DNA from: Amycolatopsis deserti
Lineage (GTDB): Bacteria; Actinomycetota; Actinomycetes; Mycobacteriales; Pseudonocardiaceae
Reading direction: 5' to 3'
Assembly (NCBI RefSeq): GCF_014653945.1
Contig: NZ_BNAU01000001.1
Coordinates: forward strand, 682,001 to 746,000
Length of the DNA stretch: 64,000 nucleotides
The notes under the pieces were generated by a model, which saw only the letters and a list, made by a program, of their open reading frames with translations, was not told the origin of the DNA and did no database searches. Shown here one piece after another: positions 43,501-53,886 of the stretch (position 1 is its first letter; each line of letters opens with the position of its first letter). The position numbers were made by a program, and so were the translations under genes.

Positions 43501-46500
43501 GCTGCGGGTGGCCGAGCAGCTCGCGGCCTCGGCGCGGGACGGTCTCGATCCCGCCGTCGCGCAGGCCGTCGCCGGGCAGAGCATCGCGATCGGGCAGGCG
43601 CACACCCGGGCCAACGAGATCCTGGCCGCCCTCGCCGGCCTGGAGCCGGGTGCGGCGCCGGGCCCGTCCGGTGTGGACGCCGAACTGGCCGCGCTGATCG
43701 AAGCCACCCCGCCACCGGCCGTCGCGCCGCCCACTGCGATTCCCGGACCCACCCCGCACCCGCCCGCCGCGGCGCCCACTGTCCAGGCGATCCCCGCGGC
43801 AGCCCTGCCGGTGCCGAGCGAGCCCCCGGCACCGGCGATTCCTCCGGCCGCACCCTCGAACGGCGCGGCGCCCGGGCCGGATGTGCGGTCGGTGTTGCTG
43901 GAGGTGGTGGCCGAGAAGACGGGCTATCCGGTGGAGATGATCGACCCGGGTATGGACCTGGAGGCCGATCTGGGGGTGGACTCCATCAAGCGGGTTCAGG
44001 TGCTGGGTGCGGTGCAGGAGCGCATCCCGGGCCTGCCGGAGATCGGTCCGGAACAACTCGGTGAGTTGCGCACCCTGGACCAGATCGTCGCCTACCTCGA
44101 TGGTGCTGCGCCGAGCACGGGTTCGGATGTGCGGTCGGTGTTGCTGGAGGTGGTGGCCGACAAGACGGGCTATCCGGTGGAGATGATCGACCCGGGTATG
44201 GACCTGGAGGCCGACCTGGGCGTGGACTCCATCAAGCGGGTTCAGGTCCTCGGCGCAGTCCAGGAGCGCATCCCCGGCTTGCCCGAAATCGGCCCGGAAC
44301 AACTCGGTGAGTTGCGCACCCTGGACCAGATCGTCGCTTACCTCGACGGCGGTTCGCCGAGCACGGGTTCGGATGTGCGGTCGGTGTTGCTGGAGGTGGT
44401 GGCCGAGAAGACGGGGTATCCGGTGGAGATGATCGACCCGGGTATGGACCTGGAGGCCGATCTGGGGGTGGACTCCATCAAGCGGGTGCAGGTGCTGGGT
44501 GCGGTGCAGGAACGTATCCCCGGCTTGCCGGAGATCGGCCCGGAACAACTCGGCGAACTCCGCACCCTGGACCAGATCGTCGCGTACCTGGACGGTGATG
44601 CCGGCCCAAAAGCGCGTGACGCCGGGCCGATCGCGCTCCGGCACCGCGTCGGGCTCGTTCCCCTCCCGCCGGCCGACCGGCTCGCCGATGCCTTCCCCGG
44701 CACCAAAACCGCCACCGTGATCGAACTCGGCGAGGACGGCCACGACTACCGGCAGCGCCTCGCCGACCACGGCTGGACCGTCCACACCGAACCCACCCCC
44801 GGCGAACTGTGCCTCGTCCTCCTCGGCACCGGCGACGACTGGGACCGCAACACCGAAACCCTCACCCAGGCCCTGTTCACCGCCCAGCGCGCCCTGACCA
44901 CCCTCCGCGGCGACCGCGCCGCGTTCGTCACCGTCACCCGGCTCGACGGCGCCCTCGGCCTCCAGGGCACCCGCGGCGTGGCCGAGAACCTCGTCGGCGG
45001 CGTCGGCGGCATCGTCAAAACCCTCGCCGCCGAGGCGCCACACCTGTTCTGCCGCGCCGTCGACATCGCCCCCGGCCACCCCGACCCCGCCGGAGCCCTC
45101 CTCGCCGAACTCGAGGACGCCGCCACCGACGTCCTCGAAGTCGGCATCGACGCCGACGGCCACCGCACCACCGTCGTCCCCAGCCGCCACCGGCCCACGA
45201 GTGACACCAGCGCGATCCACCCCCCGGACACCACCGCCCTCGACGACACCGACCTGCTCGTCGTCACCGGCGGCGCCCGCGGCGTCACCGCGCTCTGCGT
45301 CCGGGAACTCGCCCGGCACAGCCAAGCCCGCTTCCTCCTGCTCGGCCGCACCGAGCTCACCCCCGAACCGGAGTGGGCCGCCACCAGCGACCTCAAGACC
45401 GCGATCATCGAGCACCTGCGGGCCTCGGACACCAAACCCACCCCGCGCGAGGTCGACCGCATCCAGCGCGACCTGCTCGGGCAGCGGGAGATCCGGGACA
45501 CCCTCGCCGCGCTCGGCGACCGCGCCCAGTACCTCGCCGTCGACGTCACCGACCCGGCCGCCGTCCGCGCGGCACTCGAACCGCACGACGTCACCGGTTT
45601 CGTGCACGGCGCCGGCGTCCTCGCCGACGCCCTCCTGCCCGACAAGACCCCCGAGCAGGTCGAGCGGGTCTTCCGCACCAAGCTCGCCGGTGCGAAGGCG
45701 GTCCTCGACGCCCTCGACGGGAAACCGCTGCGCCACCTGGTGTTCTTCACCTCGGTCGCCGGCCTGCACGGCAACGCCGGCCAGGCCGACTACGCCGCCG
45801 CCAACGAAGCCCTCTGCCGGATCGCGGTGGGCTGGCGGCACCGGCACCCGGCAACTCACGCGGTCGCGATCGACTGGGGCGCGTGGGACGGCGGCATGGT
45901 CACTCCCGAGCTGCGGGACCTCTTCGCCGCCCGCGGTGTCCCGCTGCTCGACCCGGACACCGGAGCCCGCGCCTTCGCCGAACAGTTCGCGCCCGCTCGC
46001 GAAGCCGACACGTGCGTCCTCATCGGCGCGGACGTCGCCCTCTCCGGCGGCCACGACGCGGCCAAACCGGCGTTCACGGCCCACCGCGACCTGGCCCGTC
46101 TCGCCGGCGACCCGGTCATCCGCGCCCACCGCATCGGCGCCGACCTGGTCCTGCCCGCCACCTACGGCCTCGGCTGGATGATCGCCGTCGTCGAACGCGC
46201 CCACCCGGGCCGCCGCGTCGTCGAGGTCCGCGACTACCAGGTCCACAAGGGCATCATCCTCGGCGGCGACCTCGGCGGCTTCCGGGTCGAGGCCGCGGCC
46301 GGCGCCACCCACGGCGAGCGCGTCACGGTGCGTGCCGCCGTCCGCTCCGGCGACCACACCTCGCACTACGCTGCCGAACTCGTCCTCGCCCCGGCCGCGT
46401 CCGAGGCGCCGGTGCTCCAACCCTGGCGCCTCGGCGAAGGCCCGGAAGACGCGCTCGCCCTCTACCGGGAGGCGACCCAGTTCCACGGCCCGCGCCTGCA

Positions 46501-46906
46501 GGGCATGCGCCGGATCCTGGAACGCGAGCAGGACCGCCTGGTCCTCGAGTGCCGCCTCGACGACACCGAGCCCGGCGCCTTCCACGGCCACCTGCACAGC
46601 CCGGTGCTCGCCGACGTGCTGCTGCAGGGCCCGCCCGTGCTCGGCAAGGACCTGCTCGGCCAGGCCTGCCTGCCGCTGGGCATCGGCCGCGCCGAGTACT
46701 TCGCCCCGCTGCCCGGTGGGGAGCCGTTCGTCCTGGTGCTCGACGACGTCCGGCCCGGGCCGAGCACCGTCACCGTGACCGCCACCGCCTGCGCCCCGGA
46801 CGGCCGCGTCCTGCAGCGCTTCGCCGACGTGACCGTGGTGTCCACCCCGGACATGGCGGACAAGTTCGCAGAGTCCGTCCGCACCTGGATCGAGGAGACC
46901 TCGTGA
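40523..46906 (+). CDS. pfaA-like: PUFA-synthase-like iterative type I synthase, KS-AT-ACPx3-KR-DH (PfaA-like)
   Basis: A 2,127-residue multidomain synthase. KS, residues about 10-455: active Cys215 in VDAACAAS, His350 in HATGTAVGD and His390 in SQIGHTKG. AT, about 565-870: LFAGQGSQY, Ser665 in GHSFGEL and an AAFH segment fitting malonyl specificity. A helical Pro/Ala linker follows. Three tandem ACPs start at 1120, 1202 and 1284 with Ser1154, Ser1236 and Ser1318 (LGVDSIKRV). KR, about 1570-1830: TGGARGVTA, Ser1744, Tyr1757. A C-terminal hot-dog dehydratase-like domain has His1869. This is the PfaA layout with three ACPs. GTG start after GAGAGGAAG. It overlaps the dehydratase gene. Confidence 0.92.
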   Translation: MSEHPELSDRRLARTPIAIVGMSGLFPMARNHREYWQNIVDGTDCTTDVPASRWSLDDYYDADPSAPDKTYSRRGAFLPDVDFAPLEFGLPPNQLDVTSTMQTLSLGVARDLLRDAGAEGEWYDPSRTGVVLGTTGPVPLMHPLAARLSTPVLKEVVRSCGLSGEDADAIADKYVQAFAPWEENSFPGLLANVVAGRVANRLGLGGMNCTVDAACAASLSALRTAIAELVDGRADTMITGGVDTENTIFIYLCFSKVGALSKSGTIRPFDDTADGTLLGEGIGMLALRRLADAERDGNRIYAVIRGLGSSSDGRSKSIYAPRAEGQKVALERAYTDAEVSPASVELFEAHATGTAVGDRTELTALGEVVGAESGETRFAALGSVKSQIGHTKGAAGTASLMKLALGLYHKVLPPTINVDRPNRVLDGDVPFYVNVKTRPWIRDPHRPVRRAAASAMGFGGTNYHVVLEEHDPARGPVLHRTATAHLWHAPSPVELLELVRSGAPGVSGEIPASHARAGFVAADDVSAEELRSLLVAQLEAEPEAVEWSHPRGVFFRRQAVPDLKIGALFAGQGSQYLEMGLDAALNNPIVGAALDEANAVFDGDDVRLAQVVFPPPVFDAEERQRQEATLRRTEYAQPAIGALSAGQFRYLRELGLRCDGFLGHSFGELTALCAAGSLSDVDFFALAKARGAAMAPVSGDAGAMAAVSASRADVADLLVDDVVVCNHNAPDQVVVGGASDAVARFVDLCGERGVSAKLLPVAAAFHTRFVAHAVDAFRPAVEAVTVGSPAAPVYANSPGAAYGTDVEANRRTLVEQLLQPVEFVAALEAMRADGCTVFVEFGPKQVLTGLVRRTLGDEVIAIPTDGGPLGDGDLALKQAAVRLAVLGAPVSDVNRFDAPPLEAPEPAGMTVRLSAPEYVSAERREAYERALSDGYQVAVAADVAPVSVPEPASREAEPAFAPVPPVAEPARVHEVGAALQQHITVHGEFLESQLRVAEQLAASARDGLDPAVAQAVAGQSIAIGQAHTRANEILAALAGLEPGAAPGPSGVDAELAALIEATPPPAVAPPTAIPGPTPHPPAAAPTVQAIPAAALPVPSEPPAPAIPPAAPSNGAAPGPDVRSVLLEVVAEKTGYPVEMIDPGMDLEADLGVDSIKRVQVLGAVQERIPGLPEIGPEQLGELRTLDQIVAYLDGAAPSTGSDVRSVLLEVVADKTGYPVEMIDPGMDLEADLGVDSIKRVQVLGAVQERIPGLPEIGPEQLGELRTLDQIVAYLDGGSPSTGSDVRSVLLEVVAEKTGYPVEMIDPGMDLEADLGVDSIKRVQVLGAVQERIPGLPEIGPEQLGELRTLDQIVAYLDGDAGPKARDAGPIALRHRVGLVPLPPADRLADAFPGTKTATVIELGEDGHDYRQRLADHGWTVHTEPTPGELCLVLLGTGDDWDRNTETLTQALFTAQRALTTLRGDRAAFVTVTRLDGALGLQGTRGVAENLVGGVGGIVKTLAAEAPHLFCRAVDIAPGHPDPAGALLAELEDAATDVLEVGIDADGHRTTVVPSRHRPTSDTSAIHPPDTTALDDTDLLVVTGGARGVTALCVRELARHSQARFLLLGRTELTPEPEWAATSDLKTAIIEHLRASDTKPTPREVDRIQRDLLGQREIRDTLAALGDRAQYLAVDVTDPAAVRAALEPHDVTGFVHGAGVLADALLPDKTPEQVERVFRTKLAGAKAVLDALDGKPLRHLVFFTSVAGLHGNAGQADYAAANEALCRIAVGWRHRHPATHAVAIDWGAWDGGMVTPELRDLFAARGVPLLDPDTGARAFAEQFAPAREADTCVLIGADVALSGGHDAAKPAFTAHRDLARLAGDPVIRAHRIGADLVLPATYGLGWMIAVVERAHPGRRVVEVRDYQVHKGIILGGDLGGFRVEAAAGATHGERVTVRAAVRSGDHTSHYAAELVLAPAASEAPVLQPWRLGEGPEDALALYREATQFHGPRLQGMRRILEREQDRLVLECRLDDTEPGAFHGHLHSPVLADVLLQGPPVLGKDLLGQACLPLGIGRAEYFAPLPGGEPFVLVLDDVRPGPSTVTVTATACAPDGRVLQRFADVTVVSTPDMADKFAESVRTWIEETS
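43880..44596 (+). repeat. tandem ACP-coding repeat, three copies of 246 bases
   Basis: Copies begin at 43880, 44126 and 44372, exactly 246 bases (82 codons) apart; the third lacks the linker. Protein copies differ mainly by Glu/Asp in VVAEKTG/VVADKTG and by linkers APSTGS/SPSTGS. Long nucleotide runs are identical, while other stretches differ at silent sites, a sign of duplication followed by partial homogenisation. The number of copies could vary by recombination. Confidence 0.97.
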
Positions 46907-48780
46907 CCACCCTTGAGTTCGCGGGGGACCCGCTGCCCCTGCTGCCCACCGCACCCGCGCCGCGCCCCGAACCCGCGGCCGCCACCCCCGGGGCAAGCCT
47001 GCGCGATACCGTCGCCCAGGCGCACGTCAGCGCGCTGCGCGCCCAGGCCGCGTTGCAGGCGCTGATGCTGCGCACCCGCACCGCGACCGCGCCGCGGTCC
47101 ACCACACCGGCGGTCGCCGAGGAGGGCGCGTTCAAACCGCTCGCCCACACCCCGGTCACGACCCTCACCGCGGCCCAGTTGGTCCGTCTGGTGGCGGGCG
47201 ATATCGCCGGTGTGTTCGGGCCGGCCTACGACCAGGGCGAGGCCAACCCCGACCTGCGGCTGGCCGCCGGGAAGCCCCTGGTCCTGACTGGCGTCGACCA
47301 CCTCACCCGCACCGGGCTGACCGCCACCTGCGACACCGCCGACCTCGTCGAGGCGGCCGTGCAGGCGGCCCAGGTGCTCGCGCTACGGCTCGGGCTGCAC
47401 CTCTGCCTGCCGGACGCGACCTTCGTCCAGCAGCACTCCGGTCACGCCGAGGGCGTCGCGGGTGGCGGGCTCGAGCTGACGGTCGTTTCCGCCGGTCTCG
47501 TGCCCCGCCCGCACGTCAAGGTCGAGGCGGCCTTCCGCGGCGGCGGGCGCGTCAGCGACCTCGTCGTCGCGGTCCACGAGAAGCCCGGCACCCCGATCGG
47601 GCCCGAGCGCGGCGGCACCGTCCCGGTCTGGCTGGGCCGCCAGGGCGCCACCGGCGAACGCGCGATGCTCAGCGAGTTCCACCTGGCCCACCTCGCCCAC
47701 GGCGACCAGGGCATCGCCTTCGGCCCCGAGTTCGCGCACTACACCGGGACCAAGGCCACCCGGCTGCCCAACGGCGGGCTCCTGCTCGTCGACCGCGTCC
47801 TGCACCTGCGTGGACGGCGCGGCGAGCTGGAGGGCGCCACCTACGAGACCGAGTACGACTCGCCCGCGGACTCCTGGTACTACGGCGACACCGCGAACGA
47901 GTCGATGCCCAACTTCGTCTACATGGAGACGTCGCTGCAGGCGGCCCTGCTCATGGGCTACTACCTGGGCCCCACACTGTCCACCCCGGACGCGACGATG
48001 AGCCTGCGCAACCTCGGCGGCACGGCCACCGTGCTGCGCGAGGTGGACCTGCGCGGCAAGACGATCCGGCAGCGCTCGGAACTGGTGTCCACCACCATCC
48101 TGCCCGGCTCGTCGCTGCAGAGCTTCCGCTACGTGCTCTCCTGCGACGGCGAACCGTTCTACCAGGGCGAGACGCTGTTCGGGTACTTCAGCGACGAGGC
48201 GCTGGCCAACCAGACCGGCCTGGACGCCGGCCGCTCGGTGCCGACCTGGCTCGCGGAGAACCCGGCGCCGGTGCGGCGCCTGGACATCGCCGCGCGCCGG
48301 GCCGATCCGGGCGCGCGGCTGGTCGCGCGGAACAAGCTCGCGCTGCTGGACCACGTCGACGTGGTCGACGGCGGCGGCCGCCACGCGCAGGGCTACCTGC
48401 ACTCGGTGCGCCGCATCGACCCGGACGAGTGGTTCTTCGCCCGGCACTTCCACCTCGACCCGGTGATCCCCGGATCCCTCGGTGTCGAGTCGGTGATCCA
48501 TGCCCTCCAGGAATGGCTGCTGGACTCCGGCCTGGTCGGCGACCTGCGCGACCCCGGGTTCATCGTCCCGGTGGGTGCGGAGTTCACCTGGAAGTACCGC
48601 GGCCAGTTCCTGCCCACCGACGGCGAGACCCGCCTGGAGGCCCACATCAAGGACGTCCGGCGCGGTCCCGGCCGGGTCCGGGTGACGGCCGACGCGAGCC
48701 TGTGGAAACCGGGCCTGCGCATCTACGAACTGACCGACCTGGCCGTCGAGCTGCGGGAGCGGGGTGCCCAGCCGTGGTGA
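46903..48780 (+). CDS. tandem FabA-like dehydratase protein (DH part of PfaC, without KS-CLF)
   Basis: A 625-residue protein matching the dehydratase half of PfaC. Around residues 325-350 the first FabA-like hot-dog reads SWYYGDTANESMPNFVYMETS; the catalytic His is not present in this block, so it looks inactive or structural. The second, near 508-535, has the full FabA signature EWFFARHFHLDPVIPGSLG with His515. Residues 100-280 look like a further degenerate hot-dog. Canonical PfaC carries KS and chain-length-factor domains first; they are absent, and no other gene here encodes them. GTG start overlaps the PfaA-like stop. Confidence 0.88.
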   Translation: MTTLEFAGDPLPLLPTAPAPRPEPAAATPGASLRDTVAQAHVSALRAQAALQALMLRTRTATAPRSTTPAVAEEGAFKPLAHTPVTTLTAAQLVRLVAGDIAGVFGPAYDQGEANPDLRLAAGKPLVLTGVDHLTRTGLTATCDTADLVEAAVQAAQVLALRLGLHLCLPDATFVQQHSGHAEGVAGGGLELTVVSAGLVPRPHVKVEAAFRGGGRVSDLVVAVHEKPGTPIGPERGGTVPVWLGRQGATGERAMLSEFHLAHLAHGDQGIAFGPEFAHYTGTKATRLPNGGLLLVDRVLHLRGRRGELEGATYETEYDSPADSWYYGDTANESMPNFVYMETSLQAALLMGYYLGPTLSTPDATMSLRNLGGTATVLREVDLRGKTIRQRSELVSTTILPGSSLQSFRYVLSCDGEPFYQGETLFGYFSDEALANQTGLDAGRSVPTWLAENPAPVRRLDIAARRADPGARLVARNKLALLDHVDVVDGGGRHAQGYLHSVRRIDPDEWFFARHFHLDPVIPGSLGVESVIHALQEWLLDSGLVGDLRDPGFIVPVGAEFTWKYRGQFLPTDGETRLEAHIKDVRRGPGRVRVTADASLWKPGLRIYELTDLAVELRERGAQPW

Positions 48781-50327
48781 CCGCGACCGCCGACCTCGCC
48801 CGCGACGAGGACGCCATCCACCGCACGCTGCTCGACCTCGGCCGCCCGGTGTTCGTCGTCCGGGACAGCCAGGGCATCGCCCTGACCACCGACGACACCG
48901 CCGCGCGCGCCGCCCAGGTGCTGGCCGTCGTGCCCGCCCTGCGGCCGGAATCGCTCGGTGACGCCGCCTTCCGCACCGCACACGGCGTCACCCACGCCTA
49001 CCACGCCGGGGCGATGGCCAACGGGATCGCCTCCGCGGCGCTGGTCACCGCCCTGGCCAACGCCGGGTTCCTCGCCTCCTACGGCGCGGCCGGGGTCGTC
49101 CCGGCCAAAGTGGACGCGGCGCTGACGCACATCCGCGCGAACGCCCCTGGCAAACCGTTCGCCTGCAACGTGATCCACAGCCCCAGCGAGCCCGCGCTGG
49201 AGCGGGCCACGGTCGATGCCTGTCTGCGGCACGGCGTGACCTGCGTGGAGGCCTCGGCGTTCCTCGACCTCACCCGCGAGATCGTGCGCTACCGCCTGAC
49301 CGGGCTCACTGCGGACGGCCGGGCCCGCCACCGGATCATCGCGAAGGTCTCCCGCGCCGAGGTCGCCGAACGCTTCCTCCGTCCCGCGCCGGAACCGCTC
49401 GTGCGGGCCCTGCTCGACGCCGGTCAGATCACCGCGGAACAGGCGAGCGCGGCCCGGCGGGTGCCGGTCGCCGACGACATCACCGCCGAGGCCGACTCCG
49501 GCGGGCACACCGACCGCCGCCCGCTCACCGTGCTGCTGCCCGAGCTGATCGCCCTGCGCGACCGCGTCCAGCGCGAGCTGGGCTACACCACCCCGGTGCG
49601 GGTCGGCGCGGCCGGCGGCATCGGCACCCCCGCCGCGGCGGCGGCCGCGTTCGCCCTCGGCGCCGCCTACATCGTCACCGGCTCGATCAACCAGGCCTCC
49701 GTCGAGGCCGACCAGTCGGAGACCACCAAGCGGCTGCTCGCCGCCGCGGGCGTGGCCGACTGCGAGATGGCGCCCTCGGCCGACATGTTCGAGATGGGCG
49801 TCGACGTGCAGGTCCTCAAGCGCGGCACCATGTTCCCGGGCCGCGCCAAGAAGCTCTACGAGATCTACCGCACCTTCGACGGCATCGAGAGCCTGCCCGC
49901 CGCCGTTCGCGCCGAACTGGAGGAGCGGATCATCCGGCGCCCGCTGGAGGACGTGTGGGGCGACTGCGTCCGGTTCTTCACCGAGCGGGACCCCGGCCAG
50001 ATCGCCCGTGCCGAGGGCAACCCGAAACGCCGGATGGCGCTGATCTTCCGCTGGTACCTCGGCCTGTCCTCGGGCTGGAGCATCTCCGGCGCACCCGACC
50101 GGACCGCCGACTACCAGATCTGGTGCGGGCCCGCGATGGGCGCCTTCAACGACTGGGTCGCCGGCACCTACCTCGCCGCCCCGGCCCACCGGCACGCCGC
50201 CGAACTCGCCACCCAACTGATGCGCGGCGCCGCGTTCGCCGCGCGCGTCCACCAGCTGCGGCTGGCCGGCGTCCGCCTGCCCGCCGCCAGCGCGACCTAC
50301 GTGCCCACCCCTGGGAGGCAATCGTGA
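48777..50327 (+). CDS. pfaD-like: PfaD-like enoyl reductase (FMN TIM barrel)
   Basis: A 516-residue protein of the PfaD/nitronate-monooxygenase-like enoyl reductase family. Features: [48 protein letters not shown], the FMN phosphate loop [17 protein letters not shown] and [13 protein letters not shown], then the long C-terminal region with [14 protein letters not shown] typical of PfaD. It reduces the enoyl intermediate in some cycles, setting which double bonds remain. GTG 48777 overlaps the dehydratase stop; a GTG three bases earlier is also in frame. Confidence 0.92.
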   Translation: MTATADLARDEDAIHRTLLDLGRPVFVVRDSQGIALTTDDTAARAAQVLAVVPALRPESLGDAAFRTAHGVTHAYHAGAMANGIASAALVTALANAGFLASYGAAGVVPAKVDAALTHIRANAPGKPFACNVIHSPSEPALERATVDACLRHGVTCVEASAFLDLTREIVRYRLTGLTADGRARHRIIAKVSRAEVAERFLRPAPEPLVRALLDAGQITAEQASAARRVPVADDITAEADSGGHTDRRPLTVLLPELIALRDRVQRELGYTTPVRVGAAGGIGTPAAAAAAFALGAAYIVTGSINQASVEADQSETTKRLLAAAGVADCEMAPSADMFEMGVDVQVLKRGTMFPGRAKKLYEIYRTFDGIESLPAAVRAELEERIIRRPLEDVWGDCVRFFTERDPGQIARAEGNPKRRMALIFRWYLGLSSGWSISGAPDRTADYQIWCGPAMGAFNDWVAGTYLAAPAHRHAAELATQLMRGAAFAARVHQLRLAGVRLPAASATYVPTPGRQS

Positions 50328-52015
50328 CCGCCACACTGCCCGAGACCGGCGCCTGGCTGCTCTGCGGCGGCTGCCGGCGAATGCTCTACGGCAAGCGGTT
50401 CGCCCGCGCCGGCCGGGTCTGCCCCGAGTGCGGGTGGCACGCACCGCTGACCGCGCCGCAGCGGATCGAATCCCTGCTCGACCCGGACTCGGTGCGGCTG
50501 CTGGAGATCGCGGCCGCCGACACCGACCCGCTGTCCTTCATCGACACCCGGCCCTACACCGAACGCCTTGCCGGCAACCGCGAGCGCACCGGCCTGCCCG
50601 AAGCGGTGGTGTGCGCGCGGGGCCGCATCGAGGGCAACCCGGTCGTGGTCGCCGCCATGGACTTCCGGTTCCTCGGCGGCAGCCTCGGCTCCACCGTCGG
50701 CGAAGCCGTGACCCGGGCGGCCGAGATCGCCCTCGCCGAACGCACCCCGCTGCTGCTGGTCACCGCCTCCGGCGGGGCCCGCATGCAGGAAGGCGTGATC
50801 TCGCTGATGCAGATGGCCAAGACCAGCCAGGCCCTGGGCCAGCTCGACGAGGCCGGCATCCTCACCGTCTCCCTGATCACCGACCCGACCTTCGGTGGTG
50901 TCGCGGCGTCGTTCGCCACCTCGACCGACATCATCATCGCCGAACCCGGCGCGCGCCTGGGGTTCGCGGGCCCGCGGGTCATCGAGCAGACCATCAAGCA
51001 GACCCTGCCACCCGGGTTCCAGACCGCCGAGTTCCTGCTCGACCACGGAGTCGTGGACAGCATCTGCCCGCGCGCGGAGCTGCGCACCCGGCTGGGCAAG
51101 CTGCTGTCGGTGGCCAGCCGCCGCCCCGACGACGTGCCCCACCAGCTCACCGCCGACTCCGCGCTGATCACCGACCCGGCCGCGTTGCCCGAGCGCGACC
51201 CGTGGGACTGCGTCCGCGCCGCCCGCCGCCTCACCCGGCCCTCCACACTGGACTGGCTGGCGCTGCTGGTGGAGGACTTCACCGAGCTGCACGGCGACCG
51301 GGCGGCCGCGGACTGCCCCGCGCTCATCGCCGGGCTGGGCCGGTTCGAAGGCGTCCCGGTCGCGGTCATCGGCACCCAGAAGGGGCACACCGCGGACGAG
51401 CTCGCGGACCGCAACTACGGCATGCCCAGCCCGTCGGGCTACCGCAAGGCGGCGCGGATCATGCGGCTGGCGGCCAAGCTTGGCCTGCCGGTGGTCACGC
51501 TCATCGACACCGCCGGCGCGTACCCGGGCATCGAAGCCGAGCAGCGCGGCCAATCGGTCGCCATCGCCGAAAACCTCAAGCTGATGGCCGGGCTGCCGGT
51601 GCCCGTCGTCGCCGTCGTCACCGGCGAGGGCGGCAGCGGGGGAGCGCTCGCGCTGGCCTTCGCCGACCGGGTGCTCATGTGCGCGAACGCCGTCTACTCG
51701 GTGATCAGCGCCGAGGGCTGCGCGGCGATCCTGTGGAAGGACCCGGCCGCGGCTCCGCGGGCGGCGGCCGCGCTGCGCGTGGACGCCCGCTCCCAGCTCG
51801 CGCTCGGCGTGATCGACGGCGTGGTGCCCGAGCCCGTCGACGACTCCGACCACCTCGCCTTCGCCGGTGCCCTGCGGGCCGCGCTGGCGAGCACGCTCGC
51901 CGACCTGCTGCCGCTGGACCAGATGAACCTCGTCACCGCCCGGCGGGCCCGGTTCCGCCGGTTCGGCACCGAATCCGCGGTGCTGCTCGACGCAGAGAAG
52001 GAGAACGCCCGATGA
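50324..52015 (+). CDS. accDA: acetyl-CoA carboxylase carboxyltransferase, fused beta-alpha (AccD-AccA)
   Basis: A 563-residue fusion. The N-terminal half is AccD-like, with a four-Cys zinc finger (LLCGGCRRM and VCPECGWH) and [18 protein letters not shown]. The C-terminal half from about residue 285 is AccA-like: [56 protein letters not shown]. It transfers CO2 from carboxybiotin to acetyl-CoA. Actinomycetes normally use propionyl/acetyl-CoA carboxylases of a different design for housekeeping, so this separate E. coli-style set is probably dedicated to the Pfa synthase. GGGAGG precedes the GTG. Confidence 0.92.
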   Translation: MTATLPETGAWLLCGGCRRMLYGKRFARAGRVCPECGWHAPLTAPQRIESLLDPDSVRLLEIAAADTDPLSFIDTRPYTERLAGNRERTGLPEAVVCARGRIEGNPVVVAAMDFRFLGGSLGSTVGEAVTRAAEIALAERTPLLLVTASGGARMQEGVISLMQMAKTSQALGQLDEAGILTVSLITDPTFGGVAASFATSTDIIIAEPGARLGFAGPRVIEQTIKQTLPPGFQTAEFLLDHGVVDSICPRAELRTRLGKLLSVASRRPDDVPHQLTADSALITDPAALPERDPWDCVRAARRLTRPSTLDWLALLVEDFTELHGDRAAADCPALIAGLGRFEGVPVAVIGTQKGHTADELADRNYGMPSPSGYRKAARIMRLAAKLGLPVVTLIDTAGAYPGIEAEQRGQSVAIAENLKLMAGLPVPVVAVVTGEGGSGGALALAFADRVLMCANAVYSVISAEGCAAILWKDPAAAPRAAAALRVDARSQLALGVIDGVVPEPVDDSDHLAFAGALRAALASTLADLLPLDQMNLVTARRARFRRFGTESAVLLDAEKENAR

Positions 52016-52481
52016 GCGCCAACGGGTCCCACGACGTCGACCGCGTGGTCACGGTGCTGCGGGAACAGGTCCTCGCGCTGTGCGCGCAGGCCTCCCGCGC
52101 GCCGGTGTCGGTGCGGGTGAGCGCCCACGACGTCGCCGTCGAGGTGGCGTGGGCCGAGAACGGCACGCCCGTCGCGGCGCCCGCGCCCGCTGAGCCCGCC
52201 GTGGCGCCCGTCGCGGTCGTCGAGCCCGCCCCGGCGGGGAACACCTTCACCCTCGACGCCGGGACCGTCGGCGTGTTCTACCGCGCGCCCGAACCCGGCG
52301 CGAAGCCGTTCACCGACATCGGCGAGACCGTCAAACCGGGCCAGCAGGTCGCGATCCTCGAGGCGATGAAGCTGATGATCCCGGTCGAGGCCGCGCGCGG
52401 CGGGCGGGTCGTCGAGGTGCTGGTCGAGGACGGCACCCCGGTCGAGCACGGCCAGCCGCTGTTCGTCCTGGAGCCGGACGC

Positions 52482-52485
<4 letters not shown>
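52012..52485 (+). CDS. accB: biotin carboxyl carrier protein
   Basis: A 157-residue BCCP. An N-terminal helix-rich part and Ala/Pro linker ([20 protein letters not shown]) lead to the biotinyl domain with [14 protein letters not shown], the biotin Lys in [13 protein letters not shown] and a final [13 protein letters not shown]. It overlaps AccDA by ATGA and the biotin carboxylase by GTGA, so subunits are made together. Confidence 0.94.
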
Positions 52486-53846
<1,361 letters not shown>

Positions 53847-53886
53847 GGACCGCTGCCCGTCGCGTGGCGCGGCTGGACTGCCTGGC

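Noticed and set aside
40898-46996. Open frame of 2,032 codons on the minus strand opposite the Pfa-like synthase
   Set aside because: No recognisable domains and Arg/Gly/Val-rich composition; it is the expected antisense shadow of a GC-rich gene with clear KS/AT/ACP/KR motifs on the other strand.
40523-50327. Enediyne-type iterative PKS
   Set aside because: Enediyne synthases have one ACP with KR and DH in a single protein and no PfaD. Here there are three tandem ACPs with separate DH and enoyl reductase proteins, as in Pfa systems.
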